Origin: Serripes groenlandicus | Taxonomy: Eukaryota > Mollusca > Bivalvia > Cardiida > Cardiidae | Direction of reading: 5' to 3' | Length of the DNA: 64,000 bases | Assembly (NCBI GenBank): GCA_031761405.1 | Contig: JASEVX010000003.1 | Span: forward strand, 60,995,965 to 61,059,964 | In this document: positions 11,871 through 20,737 of the stretch, piece after piece | How the letters are laid out: each line of letters starts with the position of its first letter | Numbering within the stretch: the stretch's first letter is position 1 | The notes under the pieces: model-generated | The model's database searches: none | Told to the model about the DNA's origin: nothing | Seen by the model: the letters and a program-made list of their open reading frames with translations, nothing else | Position numbers and translations under genes: made by a program

Positions 11871-12376
11871 ACGAAAGACGGATGGCGACTTCCAAACTTC
11901 ATACTTCTCATTTCACACTTCACACTTCATACTTCACACTTCATAGATAATATGTTTGAAGTGTGAAGTTTGAAATCTGAAGTATGAAGTCTTAAGTTTG
12001 AAATTCAGACGTCATACTTCACACTTCATAGATAATATGTTTGAAGTGTGAAGTGTGAAGTATGAAGTATGAATTCTGAATTTCATGCTTCACACTTCAA
12101 ACGTCATACATCATACTTCAGACATCAAACTTCAAACTTCCCACTTCAAACTTCCCACTTCACACTTCACATTTCAAACTTCATAATTCAAACTTCACAA
12201 TTTAACACTTCACACTTCACACTTCAAACTTCACACTTCACACTTCACACTTCATACTTCACACTTCACACTTCACACTTCACACTTCACACTTCACACT
12301 TCACACTTCATACTTCATACTTCAAACTTCACAAAGTTTGAAATGTGAAGTTTGGAAGTCACAACCGGTCTTTCGT
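11871..12376. mobile_element. TIR element filled with CACACTTCAT-type satellite
   Basis: The left end ACGAAAGACGGATGG, then GACTTCCAAACTTCA, matches the complement of the right end, ACGAAAGACCGGTTG then GACTTCCAAACTTCA, for about 30 bp. The interior is a satellite of 8-10-bp words (CACACTTCA, CATACTTCA, CAAACTTCA), partly in inverted blocks at 11940-12070 (TTTGAAGTGTGAAG). Confidence 0.75.
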
Positions 12377-12472
12377 AGTTTCTTATCAATGCACTTTGGG
12401 TTTCGTGATTGACCGATAACACTTTTCTTCATACAACAACTTTGCAGCAGGTAAGGTTGAATGCATTTCGGA

Positions 12473-12473
<1 letters not shown>

Positions 12474-12513
<40 letters not shown>
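12474..12513. repeat. Poly-C run, 40 bp
   Basis: Forty consecutive C on the + strand. The minus strand is a G run able to form quadruplexes and explains two short poly-Gly frames. May be a sequencing-sensitive length. Confidence 0.95.
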
Positions 12514-12527
12514 AGTTAAGAGTAATG

Positions 12528-12615
12528 ATTCCTGAAACATAAAATCCACAGGTGTCCGGGGTAGCCAGCGCGGCATGCTTATGCTGATCAGGTCGATACT
12601 TTACGCAGTGTCCAT
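12528..12615. mobile_element. M3 MITE fragment (right half)
   Basis: TGATTCCTGAAACATAAAAT, GCGCGGCATGCTTATGC and CTTTACGCAGTGTCC. Confidence 0.65.
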
Positions 12616-12931
12616 ATATACGTGGATTCATTCAAATGTACCCGGAGTTTAAATATGAGCGGCGCTCTGCGAAAATCAAACTTACGTATAATTGTTACAC
12701 GTGTGATAAAAAGACTTGTCGGCGCACGCATGCTCATTATCCAAATATATACTGCTTAACAAAAGTATCTTAAAACAGTCTATGATTTAATAAACGAACC
12801 GCGCTGAGCCAGATCAGATCAGGCTGATGCGCTGGCTGATTTGGTTCTACCCTTATGGTTGCTTTTCACAGAGTGCCGATTTTATGTATTTCAACCATTT
12901 CCCATATAAAGACGCATTTTGACTCCTCTAC

Positions 12932-14190
12932 AGTAAGTAAGTAAGTTGTTTATTACCGTGACATGTGTTATATACATCAGTAAATGAAACATTAAAGAAA
13001 AAGAGAACACCCGGCCACATGGGCCTATATGTCACCATTATACAAAGTTAGCTACAAATGTACATATATAGTCACAATCATTATACATGTACATAAATTA
13101 GTTGATACGATAATATGGCATTGTCATACAAAAAGCTACCACATACTTCATGGTAAACGTTAAATAACTTGTTGCACTTTTACACACGACTATATAACCT
13201 GCTTCTCCTAAGAGCATAAGCTTTTACTAAGAATTTTGCAGTTTTCCTAGTGCACTCATTTAAAAGGTACTTTAATTTTTCGAGGGGCGTTTTTAAGCTA
13301 AATGTATTTTCACCTAATAAATTGAGGTAAATACCTCGTCTTAGTTCATCATAAAGTTTGCAGTCGAGGAGAAAGTGAATCTCAGACTCGATTTGTCCGG
13401 CGTAGCACATGGAGCATAACCTTTCGTCCAGGGGCTCGTTGACGTAACGACCAGTCTCGATCCACAAAGGGAGGATTCCACAACGGAATTGAGCCATGGT
13501 GGAGCGTTCATGTTTTGAGAAATTTAGCGTCACATATTTCTCCACTTCTAAGGTGTCTTTAAACGACCTGTATGTCCGTAATTTTGGCGACGACTGTAAT
13601 GATCGGGCCCAGCGTACGTTCGGAACGTTGAATATGAGTAGCCTTGCTGATTGTAGGTCGACTGTAGATTTGGAGTTGTAGTGAGCGGATAATTGAAGGT
13701 CATCCATGATCGATTTTATCTCATTACACCAATTGTTCGTGCGCGGGTTGTTATATTCACTTTCAAACACCCGTTTTGTAATTCTATCGCTGTCCATAAT
13801 TATGAACCTGTTCCATAAGCGGAGCATATTTTGCCTTCTCCGTGACTTTGCTGGGAGCCATCCGACGTCACCGGAAATGGCAATCTCCTACGCAGAGTTG
13901 TCGTTCCTTACACTCACCACTCATGTATGGTGAGTGTAAGGAACGACAACTCTGCGTAGGAGATTGCGGAAATGGCAGCAGTAGGAGCGAAACGATGTAC
14001 ACCCAAAAAGTAACGTATGGCTCTGTGTTGAACATTATCACTGGCTTGGTAATGTTTATAACCCCATATACTTGAACAGTAATCCAGTATCGGTACAATG
14101 CAACTGTTGAATAACTTTTCATATGATTGATTTGAAGCCGAAGTCTTTAAGGCCGCTTATTTTGTGAATAAGGCTACCTAGGGCTCTTCC
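12932..14190 (-). pseudogene. 5'-truncated LINE: reverse-transcriptase C-terminus and 3' UTR
   Basis: Read on the minus strand. From about 14190 a frame gives GRALGSLIHKISGLKDFGF; after a one-base shift the next block is LFNSCIVPILDYCSSIWGYK, then IRYFLGVHRFAPTAAIS. After a 95-bp insertion (see the hairpin) it resumes as GDVGWLPAKSRRRQNMLRLW and runs open to a stop near 13180. The C-terminal part holds QFRCGILPLWIETGRY and a zinc-binding pattern CSMCYAGQIESEIHFLLDC, typical of LINE reverse-transcriptase tails. The 3' UTR (13180-12946) ends in ACTTACTTACTT at 12932-12945, like a LINE tail. The copy is dead: 5' truncation, one frameshift and one insertion. It lies inside an M1 MITE (12891-14394). 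Clade (Jockey/CR1-like) is not resolved. Confidence 0.85.
13880..13967. mobile_element. 88-bp perfect hairpin inserted in the LINE
   Basis: Two 40-bp arms, exact reverse complements (13880-13919 and 13928-13967), with an 8-nt loop CTCATGTA. GGAAATGGC occurs at 13873-13881 and again at 13968-13976, as a target-site duplication of 7-9 bp. Removing the insertion and one duplicate (95 bp) makes the flanking LINE reading frame continuous, so this is a later insertion rather than ancestral sequence. Confidence 0.85.
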
Positions 14191-14394
14191 ACAACAGATC
14201 AATTATGAAAACACTGTGACAAAAGGAGAAATTGATAATTAGGAGATATTTGTCCTGTTGAATCAAGGTTTTCAAATCTTTTTTTAATTATTATACTTTC
14301 ATTTGCGGAGATTCTTTGATATTTTTTGCTAAGATCTGTTCACAGTCGTCGGCTGCTGATTTGTTGTATGCGAAAAAGGGATAACGGCGATAGA

Positions 14395-14885
14395 GGACCG
14401 ATACATCGTGTACTTTAAACTATAATACCTGGTTATATTTACTCAAGTGTCAGGTCAGTACATACACTGTTCTTCGGTGACATCTCCCAAAGTTATTTGA
14501 TTGTATCAAAAGTACATTCAATATTGACTTCACCCTTTGCTTCACACCTTTTGTCATTTCAAACTATATGTTAGAACTATGAAAGTATTAAAATAAATGA
14601 AAGTAATATTGAAGACTGAATAGACAATTTGCACGAAAAGCGGGAGTCCCCAGTTTCGTACAATTTCTCCTTTTACACATATAGTTTCATACTCTTATCG
14701 AAAAAGAAACCGATTGCATAGATAATCAGTTTGATGATATTTTATAGAGTACATTGATTCGTTTGAAACCTGAATAGTGCGAGGTAACATTAAAAGTACG
14801 AGGTGATGTGTGCTTTGAGTAAACACGTGAGAATGTACTATTCAATAAGACATCATCTTGCTAAATATCTACGAGTTTTTGTTTT
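14395..14885. other. No recognised feature
   Basis: AT-rich, no repeat or coding signal recognised. Confidence 0.5.
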
Positions 14886-14886
14886 A

Positions 14887-15110
14887 TTGATTGTTTGGTG
14901 TTTTACGCCATTTCCAATTTTGTTCAGGTTTATCACGGCGTTTCCTGGGTAAGTTACCAGATTTATCCGGTCACCAGCCAGTCAGTCGTAATGCTTACCC
15001 CGCAACAGTGAGCGCCAAGGAAGGAAGCCATTACTACCATTTTTAAAGTCTTTAGGATGATACCCGCACGGAGGCGAACGTTCTACCACTACACCACCGA
15101 TGCGGTTAGA
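14887..15110 (-). repeat. SINE-1, near full length
   Basis: Left: TTGATTGTTTGGTGTTTTAC and TATCACGGCGTTTCCTGGGT. Middle: AGGAAGCCATTACTACCATT. Right: tRNA-like TTCTACCACTACACCACCGA. The box B region is damaged. Confidence 0.8.
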
Positions 15111-15600
15111 CGAGTAATTTATAAACAGAAAATAAAAAGACAGTCTAAATGTTGTGCCCTTTATTTTCAGATAAAATTAGATGTACTTTTCATTTATATA
15201 TAACACAAATGTTGTTTGATGGAAATGCATAAGGCCAGAATGACAATATTTGAACAAGTCCCATCCATTGCTCTTATTAAGATGGCTTTTGACCCTCCGT
15301 AAGCAGATGACTTTTGAATGTTACCTAACTTAATTGTGCTACCTTAATTGATATGCAACATACGAGGGATGTTCGAAATGTATTGCGTATTGTGGTCTGT
15401 AACCTTACGAAACCGATTGAAACGTGCAGCGTTTTATTTCATTCCCCAACGTACTCTTCTTTCTTAGAAATGCTAACTATTAGTCGATGGATCCATGCTC
15501 AGAAAACCTCACGAAAGGCTGACTTAGGCTGACTTAGAAGGATGTGATTACACAGTAACTTTCTACATCCTTATAAATATCCGAGCTCTAGATTAGAGGC
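15111..15600. other. Mostly unrecognised; possible mariner end at 15362
   Basis: TACGAGGGATGTTCGAAATG at 15361-15380 resembles a mariner-type terminus, but no transposase or partner end follows. Otherwise nothing seen. Confidence 0.35.
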
Positions 15601-15872
15601 GATTTGCATGTACTAAAATCCTTATTTGACCTCCAAACCCTATGTTGTGGGTACTTGTGGGGGGGGGGGGCGTGACTAAATCGACGAGATTCACAGTAAT
15701 ATTAATACGTTAATATGTTGGAAGTGTTATTATTGATGTATGTGGGAGAAGTACATGCATCTGCTCGCCAAATAGTTCATTCTGCACGGCGAGGGTAAAT
15801 AAAAAATCAAGTACATGCATATGTCAAATATTCTGAAAGTCACACAGGCTTGTTACACGTATTGTTTTCATC

Positions 15873-16103
15873 TTAACCCTTTCCCTCATACGGCAATTCA
15901 GCAGCAGACGACTTTGAGCATATTTTGTCAAAAAATAGAAAATCTCTAAAAATTGAATGGATAACCTATGACTAAAAGTGGAAATCATTGTGGCAAAAGG
16001 AGAAATTGCTCGTTTTGAGCAATATCTTCTTTTGTCACTATGTTTTCAAAAAGCCGTCTACTGCAGAGGCGAAAGAAAGCGACTCTATGAGGGAAAGCGT
16101 TAA
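15873..16103. mobile_element. M1 MITE, full length, reverse
   Basis: TTAACCCTTTCCCTCATACG to ATGAGGGAAAGCGTTAA, 231 bp. Stem AAATTGCTCGTTTTGAGCAA. Confidence 0.85.
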
Positions 16104-16535
16104 GTAAATGTCTTCACTTCAATCATTGCTATAAAATAATTATTCGAATCAGTTGTCTTTGCCTTAAATCACATTAAAAATACCCAACTATTAAAGTTTC
16201 AGAAAGATCTTCAAGTTCGGTTATCAAGGATTGTTTCTTTATCATTTTATCTCAGAAACATATTTATCTAAACGCCATGGTAGTGGCTGTTTTCATTATA
16301 ATTGGCACGGTTATTATCCTCTCTGTTATTGATGTTTGTAAGACAGCAAATATATACAGAAGTGTGCCTGTATCTAAATTTTACATTTTCGGTTTTAGCT
16401 TTATATTAACTTGCAACGAATTGAAATGCGATGAACAAAACAAACAAAAAATGCAAATTTACGTTATTTATTGTTAGAACGTATGTGACACTGTTTATTG
16501 ATAGTAGTATTCTATCTGCATTCCGAGGGTGGGAT

Positions 16536-16687
16536 AAACACTCCTGGATCAGTGAAACCGCGTTTAACATCGAAGAAACTGAAATAGAAATTAAAAAAAA
16601 GCGGAATGTCGAAACACTCCTGGATCAGTGAAACCGCGTTTAACATCGAAGAAACTGAAATAGAAATTAAAAAAAAGCGGAATTGAA
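16536..16687 (+). repeat. 76-bp tandem duplication
   Basis: Two head-to-tail, essentially identical copies starting ACACTCCTGGATCAGTGAAA (first at 16538, second 76 bp on) and ending TTAAAAAAAAGCGGAAT. Recent event. Confidence 0.95.
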
Positions 16688-16804
16688 CGGCGTCGCTAAA
16701 AGGTTTATGACACCTATCCCCTATACTGCAGGTATTAAGAAAGCCTCTAAATCCCTAAAGTGTCACCAGATCTTTTGCTGTAAAAAGTTGTGTAAAACGA
16801 GAAA

Positions 16805-17065
16805 TGAGCCGTCCCGCCAGAAAACCTACAGTGTGGACTCTGCGTAAACTATCGACCCGGATCAGCATAAGCATGCCGCGCAGGCTTACCCGGATAGATA
16901 CCTTTCGCCTCCTGTGAATTTTCTGTTTCATGAATCATTATTCTATACATCTTTCACCCTGAGACGGCATATGTCGGCCCGGATCAGTCTGCGCATGCTT
17001 AGGCTTATCCGGGTCGATACTTTACGCAGAGTCCACAGTGTTGGTTTTCTCGCGGTACGGCTCAT
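16805..17065. mobile_element. M3 MITE, full length
   Basis: TGAGCCGTCCCGCCAGAAAA to GGTTTTCTCGCGGTACGGCT. The M3 consensus has ends near GAGCCGTCCCGCGAGAAAAC, about 30 bp inverted. The body of about 265 bp has two self-complementary GC-rich blocks (CCTGCGCGGACTGCGCAGGC and CCGCGCAGGC) separated by TTTCTGTTTCAGGAATCATT. Confidence 0.85.
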
Positions 17066-17297
17066 ATTATCTGCGTAATGTATCGACCAGATCAGCCTGC
17101 GCTGTCCGCGCAGACTGATCCGGCCGACACATTCCATCTTAGGGGGAAAGATGTATAGAGTAGTGATTCCTGAAACAGAAAATCCACAGGAGGCGAAAAG
17201 TGTCTATCCGGGATAGCCTGCGCGGCATGCTTAGGCTGATCCGGTTCGATACTTTACGCAGAGTCCACAATGTTGGTTTTCTCGCGGGACGGCTCAT
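17061..17297. mobile_element. M3 MITE, second copy head-to-head with the first
   Basis: Begins ATTATCTGCGTAATGTATCG without its own left end and closes with GTTGGTTTTCTCGCGGGACG. It directly follows the 16805 copy in inverted arrangement of the body. Confidence 0.8.
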
Positions 17298-17609
17298 TTA
17301 CTAGTTGGTTTTCCCATGACGTGGGTCATCCGTCCTGATTCACGCTTTAGTAAATGTTTGTGAGTGAAGAGAAAGCAAAGAGATAGTTTTGAGAATGTAT
17401 GTATGTTTGTCTGGGTGGCTGGCCGGCTGGCTGTCTTTCTGTCTGTCACAATCATCTAGAAACAACTGCCAAACCGTAATCAAAACAATGGATACATTGC
17501 AAAACATCGGCGCTAGGGGCCTGAGCTTGTTTTCCGTATATCTATAAAGTAAACACTCTAAAACTGCTTGTGATAAAAATAGCTTAATAATTTGGCACAC
17601 TCATTTTAA

Positions 17610-18100
17610 AACTTGGGTATCCAAGACTGGAGAATTTGAATGGACACCTTTATCAGGATCCGACAAGACCAAATTGCTCCGACAGCTACATGACAAGTTA
17701 TTTTTCTGCCTACATGAGGACACTAAAGACTCTGTAGTTAGTATCTGGAAGCAATTTAAGCAGATTGTTGAAGAAATCACCGCCAAAGAATCGCGAGTAT
17801 ACAATGAAGAATCTGGTTTTACTACGGTGCATAGGTTTATTACGCAGTTTTTGGAAATTGGACAGAAAAAAACGAGAAGGCTACCATCCAAAAAACATAA
17901 CGCCTTACTTGCACGTAATATTGTACCCCATTCCCTTCTTCATTAGAAATCGGACATTTATCGAATATATCACGAAACAAAAGAAGGTACAAGAAACGCG
18001 ATTCCAATTACTGGACTGTTCAGACTGCGGAAATAAATACAAAACAAAAAAAAGAAAATTCAGGATGAACTTAAACAGGCGGAAGTCGATTACCGCGGAG
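17610..18100 (+). pseudogene. Frameshifted remnant of a transposon-associated protein (unrecognised)
   Basis: Frame 1 (17620-17880) gives WVSKTGEFEWTPLSG, LLRQLHDKLFFCLHED and VVSIWKQFKQIVEEI. Near 17870-17885, at a run of A's, the sense shifts to another frame giving GYHPKNITPYLHVILYPIPF, then a Lys-rich tail. The amino-acid pattern is protein-like on both sides of the shift and reminds me of the C-terminal part of an uncharacterised protein family that is multicopy in mollusc and cnidarian genomes. No start, no splice context and a frameshift: treated as a dead copy. Function unknown. Confidence 0.4.
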
Positions 18101-18409
18101 TGCAGGATAACCAGGACAGTGCTGGGAAAAGCCTCAAATAATTAATCATCCTTGAGCTCAAGCTCATATTAAAAAAAATATAGGAGTTTGTACAAAATTG
18201 CACAAAAAAGAAAAACTCATTGAACTGATCCATTGCACGAACAAAAAGTAGACTTGTATTAACTAAAATTTAATAGGCATTACCCCCACTCAAATAATAA
18301 GGTTGTGTAATTGTCCTAAACAAATAAACTCAGAAATATATATTTATCATATAGATCTATACCTTATGGAAGCGTCCTAGTGCCACAGTCTGTAATATTT
18401 TTGAGAGAT

Positions 18410-18790
18410 ATTATCTCCTAATTAGGAGATACTAAGTCATAATTAGGAGATACTAAGTCCTAATTAGGAGATACTATGTCATAATTAGGAGATATTAACT
18501 CATAATTAGGAGATATTAACTCATAATTAGGAGATACTATGTCATAATTAGGAGATACTATCTCCTAATTAGGAGATACTATGTCATAATTAGGAGATAC
18601 TATCTCCTAATTAGGTGATACTAAGTCATAATTAGGAGTTACTAAGTCCTAATTAGGAGATACTATCTCCTAATTAGGAGATACTATCTCCTAATTAGGA
18701 GATAATATGTCATAATTAGGAGATACTAAGTCATAATTAGGAGATACTATCTCATAATTAGGAGATAGTATCTCCTAATTAGGACTTAGT
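18410..18790 (+). repeat. 21-bp satellite, CTAATTAG core, left array
   Basis: About 18 units. Each is a 13-bp frame (GAGATACTAAGTC or GAGATACTATCTC, with ATGTC and TAACTC variants) plus an 8-bp core, CTAATTAG or ATAATTAG. The core TAATTA is the general homeodomain binding word. Confidence 0.9.
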
Positions 18791-18993
18791 AGATAGTGTA
18801 TTAGTGTAGTGAACCAAGGTGAAACTGTTACTTTGCAATTTCTTCTTTTGTCACTATGTTTTCAAATGGCCGTCTGCTGCAGAGGCGTCATAAATCGTCT
18901 ATATGAGGGAAATGGTTATGTCTTGCAGGACTTAGATAAATAATACAAAATCAATTTTGCGTAGACTCGGGTAATAAAAAAAAATGTTGTAAA

Positions 18994-19173
18994 ATGGAGA
19001 ATACCATGCGCACATACTTCCAATTGGGGCTTGGATATTCTGATATAATTGCCTGTTTGGCAAAACATTATATAAGTCTTAGGACGTTAAAAAGAATTTT
19101 AAAACGTTTGAATTTGTTTCGCAGAAAAAACTACAGTGGTATAATTGAAGTTTCATTCTTTGTGTTATCTTGA
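18994..19173 (+). pseudogene. Integrase-like N-terminal helix-turn-helix fragment
   Basis: 59-codon frame from ATG to TGA. The centre reads LGLGYSDIIACLAKHY then ISLRTLKRILKRLNLFRRK, a helix-turn-helix layout that from memory resembles the start of integrase-core (rve-type) proteins found scattered in mollusc, cnidarian and fish genomes. No catalytic DDE domain follows; the frame stops and the downstream 120 bp give no recognisable continuation. It lies between the two satellite arrays of the 1.4-kb element. It is either a decayed transposase exon or a captured fragment. Assignment rests on pattern only. Confidence 0.45.
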
Positions 19174-19292
19174 AGAGTTCGTATGACGCTCTCCGGGATG
19201 ACACGATGTACCAGGAAACTTACGAAACTAGCTACCGAATTCGCCATTATAACAAAGGGGCATAAGCGCACAGCCACGTTTACTATTTGAAA

Positions 19293-19715
19293 AGTATCTC
19301 CTAATTATGACTTAATATCTCCTAATTAGGACTTAGTATCTCCTAATTATGACTTAATATCTCCTAATTAGGAGATAGTATCTCCTAATTAGGAGATAGT
19401 ATCTCCTAATTAGGAGATAGTATCTCCTAATTAGGACTTAATATCTCCTAATTAGGAGATAGTATCTCCTAATTAGGACTTAGTATCTCCTAATTAGGAC
19501 TTAATATCTCCTAATTAGGAGATAGTTTCTCATAATTAGGACTTAGTATCTCCTAATTAGGAGATACTATCTCCTAAATAGGACTTAGTATCTCCTAATT
19601 AGGAGATACTATCTCCTAATTATGACTTAGTATCTCCTAATTAGGAGATAGTATCTCCTAATTATGAGATAGTATCTCCTAATTATGACATAGTATCTCC
19701 TAATTAGGAGATAAT
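19293..19715 (-). repeat. 21-bp satellite, CTAATTAG core, right array
   Basis: About 20 units of the same 21-bp repeat in the opposite orientation (TATCTCCTAATTAGGAC and similar), making the element a large imperfect palindrome. Confidence 0.9.
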
Positions 19716-19760
19716 ATCTCTCAAATATATTACAGACTGTGGCACTAGGACGCTTCCATA

Positions 19761-20510
19761 ATACCTAGTTTTTAACGATATTTTTACGGTATTTAATTTA
19801 ATTTATATAAGTCTAGTTTTTCTGAATTATTTTTCATATTTACTAGAAAGGGAGGTTACTTCTATCAGGCTCAGCCATAGTTACAAATGGACTAAAACAC
19901 GAGTTCACACATATTTGAAAACAGTGTAAGACTAATTGAGATTAATCGTTACGAGACATTTGAACTGTTTTTGAATTGTTTTCGACTCTTTTTTTTTAAC
20001 AAAATAAAACCATAATTGATGGATCTAATTTGTTAATTGATGCTCTCTATTTCAAAGAGTAAACAAACTTATGGAGGAACGAATAATCATATATACAATA
20101 TTGACACTATTATTTCGGTATGAATTAAAGAAAACAACGTACATGTATTATAAAATTAATAAAGATGAAAACAAATGGCTCGATTATTTATTGATAAATT
20201 AATTAAAAAATATCGAAATCATAAAACCCTAGTTGTATTACCCTATATTACCATGTTGAAGTACCCTGTATATCTTTCTACTGCCCTCCGGCCGCACTAT
20301 CGATGTATACATACCGAATATTACACAAATGTCCGGTAATTTCCGCTAATTAGCAAAATGATACCAAGAGCAGATAACAATCTAATTAGTACGGCTTAAA
20401 CAGTGGTAGATTGTCTCCCCTGTTTATTGCATGACGAGCATTGTGCCATATGCATATTCTTTGTGTGAAACCCTACAAACAGTGTTAAAGTTATTCCTTT
20501 CTGTTGACAA
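19761..20510. other. No recognised feature
   Basis: AT-rich unique-looking sequence; no coding frame or repeat recognised. Confidence 0.5.
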
Positions 20511-20512
20511 AC

Positions 20513-20532
20513 GTGGCCACCAGGGGGCGGGG
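20513..20532 (+). promoter_or_regulatory. CTCF-like binding motif
   Basis: GTGGCCACCAGGGGGCGGGG contains the full core CCACCAGGGGGCG known for CTCF across bilaterians. An inverted CCAAT box (ATTGG) lies 14 bp downstream. Binding is inferred from the motif only. Confidence 0.45.
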
Positions 20533-20737
20533 CTCGTTACCCTTATTGGTTGAGAGGAAGAACATTCAAAATTATTTAGGTTCTATTAAAGCAGGTCATC
20601 TAGCATTTGTATCTGTACTCTTCTGCCATCCATAGAGAAGAATATGACATACAAATCCTTCTATGTAATAATTATTGACATTTTGCCATGTGTGGTGGCC
20701 TATATTTAATTCTCCACCTTACACATTGGTTCAATAT

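Larger units (their letters stand above)
12891..14394. mobile_element. M1 MITE split by the LINE
   Basis: Left part 12891-12931 reads AACCATTTCCCATATAAAG, then a GCCTCTACAG-like end. The right part from about 14193 resumes with GAAAACACTGTGACAAAAGG and ends near GGGATAA. The two halves are the expected neighbours in the M1 consensus, so the LINE landed in a pre-existing M1 copy. Possible 4-bp duplication ACAG. Confidence 0.7.
18365..19760. mobile_element. 1.4-kb TIR element with inverted 21-bp satellite arrays (foldback)
   Basis: Terminal inverted repeats start TATGGAAGCGTCCTAGTGCC at both ends and match for about 45 bp. ATACCT occurs directly outside both ends (18359-18364 and 19761-19766), a likely 6-bp target-site duplication. 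Inside each end is an array of the 21-bp CTAATTAG-core satellite in opposite orientation (about 18410-18790 and 19293-19715). The 500-bp middle carries an M1 fragment (18834-18917) and a short helix-turn-helix reading frame. The whole element could fold into a long stem. Confidence 0.8.

Noticed and set aside
12322..12631. Two overlapping minus frames with poly-Gly
   Set aside because: Created by the C40 tract and the neighbouring satellite.
16277..16477. 66-codon frame with a hydrophobic start
   Set aside because: Looks like a signal peptide, but the rest is AT-driven and no partner exon or stop context supports a gene.
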